The notes: a model not told the origin generated them from the letters alone. A DNA stretch of 64,000 nt from Pseudomonas yamanorum (GCF_900105735.1 NZ_LT629793.1:5828001-5892000); one strand, 5' to 3'; shown: positions 54,108 to 63,206, counted from the stretch's first letter. Translations and numbers: made by a program.

Positions 54108-57100
54108 TCAGGTGTTGATCGCCGGGATCGGATCTTCCGGATAATCACCCGGCTCCGTAGGCCCGCCAGTCAAACCGTATTGCTTGAGCACCGGCACAAG
54201 CTCGCCGTAGAACGCGTCCTGCGCCTTGCCATGAGCATCGGCCAGGGCGAAGGGCAGAAAGGCGCTGCCGATCCCGCCAAGAATCGCCGTAGCCCCGCCA
54301 AGGATGCCGCTGATGGTCCCGGCCACCGCGCCGATTTCCGTCGCGCCGTACAACCCGGCTCCGGCTTCCACCAATCCAGCCACCGCCGCACCCGTGCCCA
54401 GCACACCGGTGGCAACCGAAAAGCTGCCACTCAGGTAATCACCTTTTTTCAACGAGTCGACACCGCCAATCACCCCGATGACACCGCCGATAATCCCGCC
54501 CGCCGAGCCGATGATCTTGCCGGCCGCGCCGAGGTTGGCGATTTGCTGCGGGCTCAGCGGGCCCTTGCCCACCGGTACCTTGCCGGGGAAGTCACCAATG
54601 GTGCCGCCATCCGGGCGGTTGACCCAGGTGATGCCGTAACCCGCTTCCTTGGCGTATTTGGTACCACCCTCCATCAACAACCCGGCAAATTGCAGCCCGG
54701 CGGATACCCGGTTCGCGTCCGCCACCGGCGTGTTGCTGCCGCTGGCCGAACGGGCCATCAGCACGCCGCTCATCAACACCGCACTGCCGATGTGCAGCAG
54801 GCCTTGCTTGAACGCCGGGCTGACGTCGCCGAACTTCATGCCTTCGATGGCCTTGGGCAGTGCGTCGGCGATCTTGTTGCCCTGGCGCCCGATGTCCCAT
54901 ACCGAACGCAGCATCGACACCACTTGCGCCGGGTCGATCTTGCCGCCGTCCGAAGTGACGAACATCTCTGGATCTTTTTGCTGGGCGTCGTTGATCGCCG
55001 CGGTGACCTTGGCTTCGTCGAAGTTGCCCTTGCCGTCCCCCAGGGTGATGTTCAGGGTGTCGGTGGTGGCGCCGCCGAGCAGGGCGTCGCCCAGGGCTTC
55101 GTTGAAATTCACCTGCAAGGTGGCGGCGTCATCCGCTGAGGCTTTGTCGCCGAGGAAGGCCTGGGCCGAGGCGGTGCTGGCGGCGAAGCTGCTGGCGGCC
55201 ACGGTGGGGTCCATGCCGCCGGCCACCGCGTCGGTAAAGGCCTTGCCGGTCACCAGTTCGGTTTTGTAATACTGCTGGATATTGTCGCTTTGCCCGGCCT
55301 TGTCGGCGATGCCGGTCAGGTCCACATGGCCGTTGCCTCCCAGCGCCAGATTGGCGATGGTCGTATCGTTGGCGGCGTTTTGCAGGCCCATGCCCATGTC
55401 GATCTGCTTGCCGTTCTGGTCCTTGGCGTTGAGGTTGTCGTTGAGGTTTTTGCCGGTCTCGATGTCGCTGGTGTAGTAGTTCTGCATCGCGACTTTCATC
55501 GTCGGGTTGCTGTCGACGATATCAGCCAGTGCCGGGCCGCGATTGTTTTGCAGGAAGCCTTGTACGTCCGGGTCGGCCGAGAGGGTTTCGATGCCGCTTT
55601 GCAGCTGTGCCTTGATCTTGTCTTCGTTGGGGTTGAGGCCGTAGTGGGGCGAGGTGTACTTGTCCATCAGCCCGGCGTGGGGCACGTAGTCGCTCACCAG
55701 CAGGCGGGTTTGCGCGTCGGTGAGTTGCACCAGCACTGCGGCTTTTTGCTCGCCGCTGTAGTTCTGCGGGTTGGCCAGGATGTCGGCGGTCAGGCCCGAG
55801 GTGTCGACGCCGGCGACGGCATCACGGGTGGCGGCGCCGTCGAGGAAGGTCAGGGTGTCGCTGTCGGTTTTCGGCGCCTGTTTTTCCAGCCAGGCGCCGA
55901 TGTTGTCGCGGGTGCCGATGCCGTCCGACTTGCCGGTGGCCGGGTTGTCACCACCGGTTTCCAGGGCATGGAACATCCCGGGTCTGGACCACATGGCCGC
56001 CGCGCCGGTCAGCTCGGTACTCAGCGCCGAATCGCTGCCCAAGGCTTGCAGGTTGTCGATGCGCAGCATGCCGTCGTTGCTGCGCTGGTTGGCGTCACCG
56101 GGGCGCATCGCCGAACCTGCGCCGGCGGCCAGGCTCTCGTTGGCCATCAGGATTGCCGCCGACTTGGCATTGGCCTTGGCCAGGTCTCCCGGATTGCTGC
56201 CGAGGAAGCTGCCATAGGATTTCGACGCGGCACCGAGGTCCTTGCCGGCGTTGTCGATGAAATGGTCGACGTCCGAATGGGTGATCACGTTGTCGGCCTT
56301 GCCGCGCCCGCCGGTGTCCAGCGCGGCCATCAGGCTCGGGCTGCTGGCGACGTACTTGAGCACGGCCTGGGCCTCGGGCGGCAGGGTCGTGGGCGGGTTG
56401 GCGAAGTCGATCGGCGCACCGTGCAGGCCCCAGGCGTCCCAGTTTTGCGAGAGCAATTGCGCGGCCGCCTTCGGCCGGTTCAGGTCCAATTCTTCCTTGG
56501 TCGGCGTGCCGCTGGTGTTGCCGGTGATCGTGTCCCAGTCCTTGGCGCCGGAAACGCCGAACGACGAGGTGTCGATCCAGGACGTGTCCGAGGCCCCCGC
56601 GGCGCCGGTGCTGCCGGCATACAGTTTGGCCACCTGGTCGTACAGCGCGGGGGTGATGTCCTGGGACACGATCACCTTGTCGCCCGAAGCAGTGGTATAG
56701 CGAATCAACCCCGGGCCGACTTCCTCGGGTGGGCCGATCTTCGCTGCCGGGTCCATGGTTTCGGTGGGACCGGCCAGGCGATAGCCCTCGGCCTGGCTGG
56801 CGTTGATCGCGAACAGCTTGGCCGAATCGCCGCTGACCTGAGCGAACAGCGCGGGCGTTTCCTTCTGGCTGACCACGACTTTGTCGCCGGCACTGGTCTC
56901 GTAGCGGATCAGCCCCGGGCCCAATTCGGTGGTGCTGCCGATCGCCTTGTAGTTGCCCAAGCCGGGCGCCACGGTGCTGGCGTCGGCCTCCTTGTAGCCG
57001 GCGCTTTTGCTGTCAGCCAGATTCTTCTCAAGGGTCGCTTCGCTTTGCTGCCCGTTGTACTGGTTGACCAATTGCTCAAACAGCCTGGGGTTGTCGATCT

Positions 57101-57326
57101 GCTTGAGGGTCACCGGTTTGTCGCTGCCCAGCGGGGTGTAGGTGATGCTGTTGTTCACCGGTGCCTGTACGTTCTGGTACGGCAGCGGGATGGACGGGCC
57201 GCGGATTTTCGAGGGGTCGAATACCGGCCGGTCGACCGCCGTGAACAGGGCTTTTTCAAATGTGCTCCGGGCGCCATCCGGGCCCTTGTTATCGGCAGGA
57301 TCAAGGCCATTCGGGATCGCAGTCAT
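54108..57326 (-). CDS. HrpK/HrpF/NopX-like type III translocon protein
   Basis: The 1072-residue protein resembles the type III translocon family of HrpK, HrpF and NopX. Near the N-terminus are three imperfect repeats, at residues about 61-90, 140-170 and 208-238; in the second and third, GPGLIRYETSAGDKVVVSQK and GPGLIRYTTASGDKVIVSQD alternate with a conserved TPALxxQV. The middle has Gly/Asp-rich EF-hand-like loops, for example DTGGRGKADNVITHSDVDHF and SDGGKIDPAQVVSMLRS. The last 250 residues hold strongly hydrophobic segments (IIGSAGGIIGGVIGVIGGV, VLGTGAAVAGLVEAGAGLYG) suited to membrane insertion. No signal peptide. It is divergent from the type III operon at 57890. Start ATG at 57326 with AGGTGAT upstream. 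Confidence 0.75.
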   Translation of the reverse strand: MTAIPNGLDPADNKGPDGARSTFEKALFTAVDRPVFDPSKIRGPSIPLPYQNVQAPVNNSITYTPLGSDKPVTLKQIDNPRLFEQLVNQYNGQQSEATLEKNLADSKSAGYKEADASTVAPGLGNYKAIGSTTELGPGLIRYETSAGDKVVVSQKETPALFAQVSGDSAKLFAINASQAEGYRLAGPTETMDPAAKIGPPEEVGPGLIRYTTASGDKVIVSQDITPALYDQVAKLYAGSTGAAGASDTSWIDTSSFGVSGAKDWDTITGNTSGTPTKEELDLNRPKAAAQLLSQNWDAWGLHGAPIDFANPPTTLPPEAQAVLKYVASSPSLMAALDTGGRGKADNVITHSDVDHFIDNAGKDLGAASKSYGSFLGSNPGDLAKANAKSAAILMANESLAAGAGSAMRPGDANQRSNDGMLRIDNLQALGSDSALSTELTGAAAMWSRPGMFHALETGGDNPATGKSDGIGTRDNIGAWLEKQAPKTDSDTLTFLDGAATRDAVAGVDTSGLTADILANPQNYSGEQKAAVLVQLTDAQTRLLVSDYVPHAGLMDKYTSPHYGLNPNEDKIKAQLQSGIETLSADPDVQGFLQNNRGPALADIVDSNPTMKVAMQNYYTSDIETGKNLNDNLNAKDQNGKQIDMGMGLQNAANDTTIANLALGGNGHVDLTGIADKAGQSDNIQQYYKTELVTGKAFTDAVAGGMDPTVAASSFAASTASAQAFLGDKASADDAATLQVNFNEALGDALLGGATTDTLNITLGDGKGNFDEAKVTAAINDAQQKDPEMFVTSDGGKIDPAQVVSMLRSVWDIGRQGNKIADALPKAIEGMKFGDVSPAFKQGLLHIGSAVLMSGVLMARSASGSNTPVADANRVSAGLQFAGLLMEGGTKYAKEAGYGITWVNRPDGGTIGDFPGKVPVGKGPLSPQQIANLGAAGKIIGSAGGIIGGVIGVIGGVDSLKKGDYLSGSFSVATGVLGTGAAVAGLVEAGAGLYGATEIGAVAGTISGILGGATAILGGIGSAFLPFALADAHGKAQDAFYGELVPVLKQYGLTGGPTEPGDYPEDPIPAINT

Positions 57327-57889
57327 AGATCACCTGGAAGTTGTCTTATATCAATCGATATTTAGTGCAAGTGCACTAACTGGGGCGGGCGAAAGTTGCG
57401 AAGTGTTATTGAACAAGCCCGCGCCGAGCTATCAAACGCGATGATCAAGTCGCTTTTGTTACAAATGGCAATATCTGCAAAGTTGGGCAATTGGCTATTA
57501 GTTAAAAGTGTGAAGTTGTCTGCGTTATTTTCAAAAATTGTTGGGTAGTCAACGTTTTTGCCCAGGCGTTATTGGCCTCTACATTGTTCAAAACCGTTCA
57601 TGCTTAAGCGAAGTGCCCCGTAATCATTGGGTTTCGTCATGTATTGGATTTTCAACAAAAGTTCCACGCCTGCCTGGGGATGAGATTTTCTCAACGGCAG
57701 GTTGAGCCGGATTTTTCACAGCCCCCACCCTGAACGTTTCACAAGCTTTCACAGCGAAGGCGTTTTATTCGTGAGTAGTATGGTTCCCATGCAAACCGAC
57801 GGCTGCATTGCCAACTCACTGTCTGACGCGGGGAGTTCGGTTCGGTTTGCATACTGCTTAACTTCCCTATCGATGCAAGGAGATTGAAC
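57327..57889. promoter_or_regulatory. AT-rich divergent control region of the type III locus
   Basis: The 563-bp gap between the translocon gene and the small-protein operon has no gene. It is richer in A and T than its neighbours, especially 57440-57660. Within it, TTTCACA occurs three times (57715, 57738, 57748) and ATGCAAACCGA (57789-57799) is exactly inverted as TCGGTTTGCAT (57842-57852). No HrpL-type box was found on either strand. AAGGAGA at 57877 serves the 57890 gene. Confidence 0.5.
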
Positions 57890-58051
57890 ATGGCTACTAC
57901 TCCACCAGTAAGTGCAGGCGGCGCCGACGACGCTATCGCGAAGATGGAAGCAACTTTCAATATGGCCATCGAGAAGTCGGCCAAGATCACCGAGATCAGC
58001 ACCGCGAAAAAAGCAGAGCTCGACGCCACCAAACAGCGTCCGCAGAACTGA
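57890..58051 (+). CDS. 53-aa protein, possible type III filament subunit
   Basis: An ATG with a strong AAGGAGA ribosome-binding site opens a 53-residue frame ending at 58051. The sequence is Ala/Lys/Glu rich and predicted to be helical (ADDAIAKMEATFNMAIEKSA, then KITEISTAKKAELDATKQR). It has no signal peptide, no Cys and no Trp. Small helical proteins at the head of type III operons are usually needle, pilus or inner-rod subunits (SctF, SctI, HrpA, NopA), which this one resembles in size and character. It was not recognised by sequence, and the role is inferred from position. Confidence 0.7.
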   Translation: MATTPPVSAGGADDAIAKMEATFNMAIEKSAKITEISTAKKAELDATKQRPQN

Positions 58052-58166
58052 TTCGCCATACGGGCAGCGCCGGCGCTGCCCGTATACCTGCCTGACCCCG
58101 TTGCACCGTTGTTGATCGGCACAGGTGTGGTTGCTGCCTGTGATTCTCAAGGGGGCAAACCCAACC

Positions 58167-59060
58167 ATGACAGCCTTGATTTCCCTGGGCCTGCCCGCCG
58201 CGAACGGCGCGCCGACCCTGCTCGTGACCCACGGTTTGCACCAGGGCAGTTCCCTGATGCTCGACCAGCCGGTCTACACCCTTGGCGCCGCCTTGGCTGC
58301 CGACCTTCAGCTCAGCGATCCCGGAATCGCCGAACTGCACCTGCGCCTGCGTTTTGAAGGGGCCCAGGTGGCCGTCGAGGCCCTCGGCGGCGATGTACTG
58401 ATCACCGGTACTGCCGGTGATATCCGCATTCCCCAAGGCAGCGGCCATCGCGCGCGGCTGCCGTTGAAACTGCGCATCGGCACGGCGGGTGTGAGCCTGG
58501 CGCTGCCGGGCAGCCCTGAAAAACCGCCTGTAGCCACACGCACCTTTACCCCGTGGATCATCGCCACCGCCTTGCTGTTCGTGTGCGCAGGTGCCTTGGC
58601 CTTTCGCAACGATCCACCGCAAGCGGAGGCCGTACTGCCGGTCGCCGAAAAAGCCGTGGCCAAGCCTTCCCGCGCCGACGCCAAGGCCTGGTTCGAACGG
58701 CAATTACAGGCCGCCCACCTGGACGCCGTGACGGTCAACGACATCGACGGCCAGCTCAACGCCGTCGGCTCCTTCGAGCGGGCGCAAAAGCCTCAGTGGG
58801 TCGCCCTGCAACAAGCCTTCGACCAGCGCTATGGCCAGCAGATCGTGCTCAACCCGCGGGTCGCGGTGCGTGCGGATGCGGCCCGGCCACGGGTGCGCTT
58901 CCAGGCGGTGTGGTTCGGCACCCATCCCTATGTGATCAACGACAGCGGCAAGCGCCTGTACCCCGGCGCGGCCTTGGCCGACAACTGGGTACTGGAACGC
59001 ATCGAGAACAACCAGGTGATCCTCGCCCGTGGCGAAGAACGCTTCACCTTCACCCTATGA
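58167..59060 (+). CDS. sctD: SctD-like inner-membrane ring protein
   Basis: From the ATG at 58167 (AAGGGGG upstream) the protein is 297 residues. Residues 1-110 form an FHA-like beta-rich domain (SLMLDQPVYTLGAALAADLQ, DPGIAELHLRLRFEG). A single membrane helix (WIIATALLFVCAGALAF) is followed by a periplasmic domain with a ring-building fold (VTVNDIDGQLNAVGSFERAQ) and a terminal PYVINDSGKRLYPGAAL segment. This matches the SctD/HrpQ layout of the type III basal body. An in-frame GTG at 58125 is less likely. It is first after the small-protein gene and precedes a run of overlapping genes. Confidence 0.8.
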   Translation: MTALISLGLPAANGAPTLLVTHGLHQGSSLMLDQPVYTLGAALAADLQLSDPGIAELHLRLRFEGAQVAVEALGGDVLITGTAGDIRIPQGSGHRARLPLKLRIGTAGVSLALPGSPEKPPVATRTFTPWIIATALLFVCAGALAFRNDPPQAEAVLPVAEKAVAKPSRADAKAWFERQLQAAHLDAVTVNDIDGQLNAVGSFERAQKPQWVALQQAFDQRYGQQIVLNPRVAVRADAARPRVRFQAVWFGTHPYVINDSGKRLYPGAALADNWVLERIENNQVILARGEERFTFTL

Positions 59061-59088
59061 CGCTGCTTTTTTCAGCTAAGGCCCCGGG

Positions 59089-59445
59089 ATGAAAGTCGAA
59101 CCCCGTCCGTTGATTCCCAGTGATGTGCGCAGCGCGCCGGTGGAGGCGATCCGCCCGGTCAATTCGCGCCAGGCCACCGCCTTCGAGGCCGTGCTGAAAA
59201 CCCGCAAGGTCCAGTCCCGTCGCTCCTTGCGCAGTGACCTGGAAGAGCTCACCAGCGCCGCCGGCGTCGACTCGCTGCTGTTCGGCAGCGCACGGTCCCT
59301 GGAGTTGCTGGATCACGTGATGCAGCACCTGTTGCCGAACCTCGACGCCGAGCCGCAGATCAAGGCGCTGGCCCATGACCTGATCAACGAGGAAATCGAG
59401 ATGCGCCGCACCCTCGAACAACAACGCTCGGAGGTCCAGGCCTGA
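59089..59445 (+). CDS. 118-aa protein of the type III operon, function unknown
   Basis: The protein was not recognised. It is 118 residues, charged, with an unstructured N-terminus (MKVEPRPLIPSDVRSAPVEA) and helical C-terminal half (LLDHVMQHLLPNLDAEPQIK, LAHDLINEEIEMRRTLEQQR). No signal peptide or membrane helix is apparent, so it is probably cytoplasmic. It begins 28 bp after sctD and its TGA overlaps the ATG of the next gene (TGATG). Its size and position recall small accessory proteins around rhizobial type III V genes, but that is only a suggestion. Confidence 0.75.
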   Translation: MKVEPRPLIPSDVRSAPVEAIRPVNSRQATAFEAVLKTRKVQSRRSLRSDLEELTSAAGVDSLLFGSARSLELLDHVMQHLLPNLDAEPQIKALAHDLINEEIEMRRTLEQQRSEVQA

Positions 59446-59780
59446 TGTCCCGGAATAACGACGACGCGGTGCAATTGCTCAAGGGCATTGGCGAGCTGTA
59501 CCGGCGCAACGGCCAGTCCCAGCGTGCGCTGGTGATGCTGCTGATTGCCGTGAGCGTGGCACCCGACGACGGCCTGCTGCTGCGCTCGCTGGTGCTAGCG
59601 TTCACCGACAGCGGCGACTTCACCCGCGCACTCGCAGCCCTGGACCGCCTGGTGGCGCTGGAAGGCGAGTCCGCCAGCCTGTTGCTGCTGCGCGCCCGGG
59701 CGCTGTGGTACGGGGAACGCAAGGACGAAGCGCGCCAGTGCTTCAAACGCTACCTGGCTGCACGGAGAGTGGCGCCATGA
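59445..59780 (+). CDS. TPR protein upstream of sctV
   Basis: The 111-residue protein is made of about three tetratricopeptide repeats: LYRRNGQSQRALVMLLIAVS, FTDSGDFTRALAALDRLVAL and LWYGERKDEARQCFKRYLA. TPR proteins beside type III export gates (the SctY/y4yS type) are thought to be chaperones or assembly factors of the export apparatus. Its start overlaps the previous stop by 1 bp and its TGA overlaps the sctV ATG by 4 bp, so it is tightly coupled with sctV. Confidence 0.8.
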   Translation: MSRNNDDAVQLLKGIGELYRRNGQSQRALVMLLIAVSVAPDDGLLLRSLVLAFTDSGDFTRALAALDRLVALEGESASLLLLRARALWYGERKDEARQCFKRYLAARRVAP

Positions 59781-61915
59781 ACCTGCTCAACCGCCTGAAC
59801 GGCATCGCACGCATGGCCGCCCAGCGTACCGACGTGATCATTGTCGCGTTCATGCTGATGGCGATTGTGATGATGATCATCCCGCTGCCCACCTACCTGG
59901 TGGATATGCTGATCGGCCTGAACATTGCCCTGAGCATCCTGATCCTGATCGTCGCCTTCTACATCGGCCACTCGGTGGAATTCTCCGCGCTGCCACCGCT
60001 GATTCTGCTCAGCACCCTGTTTCGCCTGTCGCTGTCCATCACCACCACCCGCTTGATTCTGCTGCACGGCGACGCAGGCCACATCGTCAAGGCCTTCGGC
60101 GACTTCGTGATTGCCGGCCAGGTGGTGGTGGGCATGGTGGTGTTCCTGATCATCACCGTGGCGCAATTTGTGGTGATCACCAAGGGCGCCGAGCGGGTCG
60201 CGGAAGTGGCGGCGCGCTTCACCCTGGATGCGATGCCCGGCAAACAGATGAGCATCGACAACGACCTGCGCAATGGTGATATCGACCAGGCCGAAGCCCG
60301 GCGCCGGCGCTCACGCCTGGAGCGCGAGAGCCAGATGTTCGGCGCGATGGACGGGGCGATGAAGTTCGTCAAGGGCGATGCGATTGCCGGGTTGGTGATC
60401 CTCGCGGTCAACCTGCTGGGCGGCATGCTGATCGGCATGATCGAGCGCGACATGGCCTTCGGCGCGGCGGTGCACACCTATTCGCTGCTGACCGTGGGCG
60501 ACGGCTTGATCGCACAGATCCCGGCGCTGCTGATCTCGGTAGCGGCGGGCACCGTGGTGACGCGGGTCAACAGCGACGGCGAGGCGGGTGACCTCGGCAG
60601 CGAGATTCTCAAGCAGTTGGGTGCCAGCTACCGGGCCCTCGGTCTGACCGCATTGATCATGGTGGGCGTCAGCGTGATCCCGGGTTTTCCGACCTGGGTG
60701 TTCCTCGGGTTGTCGCTGGTGTTCGGCGGCGCGGCGTTCGTGATGTACCGCCGTCATACCCGTGAACACCTGGTGGAACCCGAGGCGCTGATCGAGACCC
60801 TGGAGCCGGTGGTGGAGGTGCAGGCCGAGCAGGATTATGGCGTGGCCCCCGACACGCGGGTGTTGCTGACCCTCGGCAGCGCCTTGGCCCTCAGCGCACC
60901 GCGCCAGCTGTTGAGCCAGCGCATCGAAGCGCTGTGTCACGACATTCGCAGCGACCTCGGCGTCGACATGCCGGTGCCGGGCATTCACATGGACGCCAAG
61001 GCCACGCCGGGCAGCTTTCGGGTGTCCCTGGAAGGCGTGCCGGTCAGCGAAGGCGAGATGCCGATCAACTGCCTGTTGTTGCAGGACGATCCGGTGCACG
61101 TGCAACTGCTGGACATCGCCACCCTGCAAGCCGATTCGCCCCTCAATGGCCGCGCCGCACACTGGATCGAGCGCCAGCACGAAGACGCGTTGCGCACCGC
61201 CGGCATCGGTTTCCTGCTACCGGATGAGGTGCTGCGCGGCGTGCTGGAACGCAGCCTGCGCCGCTATGCCGCGGACTTCCTCGGGATCCAGGAAACCCGC
61301 CTGCTGCTTGAACGTACCGAAGCTACCTACGGCGAACTGGTCAAGGAAGCCTTGCGCCTGGTGCCGTTGCAGCGGGTGGCCGAGACCCTGCGCCTGCTGG
61401 TGGGCGAGGGCGTGTCGATCCGTAATCAACGGGCCTTGCTAGAAGCCATGGTGGAGTGGGGCGCTCGGGAAACCGACGCCAGTCGCCTCGCCGAACACCT
61501 GCGCGCCGCGTTGGCACGGCAGATCAGTCATCAATACGCCGATCGCAATCGGGTAATTGGTGCCCTGGTGCTGGCGCCGGGATTGGAAGACCAACTGCGC
61601 GCGTCCCTGCGTCGCCAGGAGCCCAGCCGCGAAGTGATCCCCGAGGAGGTCAACCGCGCCTTGCTCGCCCAGCTGCGCCAGGCCTGCGACAAAACCCTCG
61701 AGGCCAACAGCGCGGTATTGCTGGTGCATCCGGAATTGCGCCGCAGCCTGCGCCGTTTGGTGCTGCGCGGTGAGCTGGAACTGGCGGTGCTGTCGTTTCG
61801 CGAGCTGGCCACTGAATACAACCTGCAAGCGCTGGTGACCATCAGCCTTACCGATATCTCCAACCGCCGTGCACCTGCCGCGGCTTCCGTCACTTCCCTG
61901 GCGTCTGCCTCATGA
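59777..61915 (+). CDS. sctV: Type III export gate protein SctV (HrcV)
   Basis: The 712-residue protein belongs to the FHIPEP family (SctV/FlhA). Seven or eight membrane helices occupy residues 15-320, with the conserved cytoplasmic loop GAMDGAMKFVKGDAIAGLVI and PLILLSTLFRLSLSITTTRL. The soluble domain from about residue 365 contains RQLLSQRIEALCHDIRSDLG and RNQRALLEAMVEWG, characteristic of the non-flagellar SctV/HrcV rather than FlhA. It forms the nonameric export gate. ATG at 59777 overlaps the TPR stop; an upstream GTG at 59705 would lie within the TPR gene and is not used. Confidence 0.95.
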   Translation: MNLLNRLNGIARMAAQRTDVIIVAFMLMAIVMMIIPLPTYLVDMLIGLNIALSILILIVAFYIGHSVEFSALPPLILLSTLFRLSLSITTTRLILLHGDAGHIVKAFGDFVIAGQVVVGMVVFLIITVAQFVVITKGAERVAEVAARFTLDAMPGKQMSIDNDLRNGDIDQAEARRRRSRLERESQMFGAMDGAMKFVKGDAIAGLVILAVNLLGGMLIGMIERDMAFGAAVHTYSLLTVGDGLIAQIPALLISVAAGTVVTRVNSDGEAGDLGSEILKQLGASYRALGLTALIMVGVSVIPGFPTWVFLGLSLVFGGAAFVMYRRHTREHLVEPEALIETLEPVVEVQAEQDYGVAPDTRVLLTLGSALALSAPRQLLSQRIEALCHDIRSDLGVDMPVPGIHMDAKATPGSFRVSLEGVPVSEGEMPINCLLLQDDPVHVQLLDIATLQADSPLNGRAAHWIERQHEDALRTAGIGFLLPDEVLRGVLERSLRRYAADFLGIQETRLLLERTEATYGELVKEALRLVPLQRVAETLRLLVGEGVSIRNQRALLEAMVEWGARETDASRLAEHLRAALARQISHQYADRNRVIGALVLAPGLEDQLRASLRRQEPSREVIPEEVNRALLAQLRQACDKTLEANSAVLLVHPELRRSLRRLVLRGELELAVLSFRELATEYNLQALVTISLTDISNRRAPAAASVTSLASAS

Positions 61916-63192
61916 TTCGTTTTTGTTTGTTATTGCTGACGTTGACCTCGTTTTTTTGCAGCGCCCAGGACATTGCCAATGGCGCCCAAGGCTCCATCAG
62001 CCTCGCCTCCGGAGAAGGCCGGATCCTGCACTTCGTCGCGCCGGTGGAATCGGTGCTGGTAGCCGAGCCGGGGATTGCCGACCTACAAGTGGTGTCGCCC
62101 GGTGTGATCTACATCTTCGGCAAGGCCCCGGGCAATACCAGCCTGATTGCCCTCGGCAGCGACGGCAAACAGCTTGCCAGCCTGAGCCTGGCGGTCAGTA
62201 GCGCGTCCCAGGCAGTGACCGCGCCGATGCAGGAATTGCATCCCGGCAATGGCGCGCAGATCAGCGGCGCCGGCAACCGCTTGATCGCCAAGGGCACGGT
62301 GCGCAGCGTGGGCGAGGCGACGGATTTGAATGCCTTGCTCAACCCCCAGGGCCAGGGTTTTCAGAGTGCGGTCAACACCACTGAATATGCCGGTGCGGCC
62401 CAGGTCAATTTGCGGGTGCGGTTCGCTGAAGTGTCCCGCTCGGAGCTGTTGCACTACGGCGTGAACTGGAACGCCATGTTCAGCAACGGCACGTTTTCCT
62501 TCGGCCTGATCACCGGTGGGCCGCTGGCAGCGGCGACTGCGGGTGGACTGGCAGCGGCGGGCAGCGGTTCGGGCAACACCAATATCGACGGCATGCTCGA
62601 TGCGTTGCAGGCCAACGGGATTCTGCAAATTCTGGCCGAGCCGAATATCACCGCCATGACCGGGCAGACCGCGAGCTTCCTGGCGGGCGGCGAAGTGGCG
62701 ATTCCGGTACCGGTGAATCGGGATCTGGTGGGGATTGAATACAAGTCGTTCGGCGTGTCGCTGCTGTTCAATCCGACCCTGCTGCCCAACGGCCGGATCG
62801 CCCTGCAAGTGCGCCCGGAGGTCAGCAGTGTGGTGAGTGGCGGAACGGTGGATTTCGGCAATTTCCATGTGCCGTCGTTCAGCGTGCGCCGCGCCGATAC
62901 GCGGGTGGAAGTGGGCAGCGGGCAGACGTTTGCGATTGCCGGGCTGTTCCAGCGTGAGAGCAGCCAGGACATCGAGAAGCTGCCGTTGCTGGGGGATCTG
63001 CCGATCCTGGGCAACCTGTTTCGCTCCAAGCGTTTCCAGCGCAATGAAACCGAATTGGTGATTTTGATCACGCCGTACCTGGTGGAGCCGGTGCGCAGTC
63101 GCACCCTGGCCACGCCGCTGGATGCACAGCCCGCAACCGCCGCAGCGGCGGGGCCGCGCAGTGGTGGGGCGTTTGGTTTCTACATGAATTGA
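61912..63192 (+). CDS. Tad-pilus-type (CpaC/RcpA-like) secretin
   Basis: The 426-residue protein has a signal peptide (MIRFCLLLLTLTSFFCSAQ) and a T2SS-T3SS pilus N-terminal domain (about 28-100: LASGEGRILHFVAPVESVLV, VVSPGVIYIFGKAPGNTSL). A short linker domain and a complete secretin domain follow (PNITAMTGQTASFLAGGEVA, IPVPVNRDLVGIEYKSFGVS, FAIAGLFQRESSQDIEKLPL, FQRNETELVILITPYLV). These are CpaC/RcpA features of Tad pili rather than of the SctC or HrcC secretins. It overlaps the sctV stop by 4 bp. It presumably supplies the outer membrane channel for this secretion system. Confidence 0.9.
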   Translation: MIRFCLLLLTLTSFFCSAQDIANGAQGSISLASGEGRILHFVAPVESVLVAEPGIADLQVVSPGVIYIFGKAPGNTSLIALGSDGKQLASLSLAVSSASQAVTAPMQELHPGNGAQISGAGNRLIAKGTVRSVGEATDLNALLNPQGQGFQSAVNTTEYAGAAQVNLRVRFAEVSRSELLHYGVNWNAMFSNGTFSFGLITGGPLAAATAGGLAAAGSGSGNTNIDGMLDALQANGILQILAEPNITAMTGQTASFLAGGEVAIPVPVNRDLVGIEYKSFGVSLLFNPTLLPNGRIALQVRPEVSSVVSGGTVDFGNFHVPSFSVRRADTRVEVGSGQTFAIAGLFQRESSQDIEKLPLLGDLPILGNLFRSKRFQRNETELVILITPYLVEPVRSRTLATPLDAQPATAAAAGPRSGGAFGFYMN

Positions 63193-63206
63193 TGAGGGGG
63201 CATGGC

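Noticed and set aside
57327..57889. Search for an HrpL box (GGAACC-N15/16-CCACNNA)
   Set aside because: GGTTCC and GTTCC motifs occur near 57782 and 57660, but no partner box is at the right distance on either strand.
59705..59776. Upstream GTG start for sctV
   Set aside because: It would lie inside the TPR gene; the ATG at 59777 has a ribosome-binding site and overlaps the TPR stop as usual.
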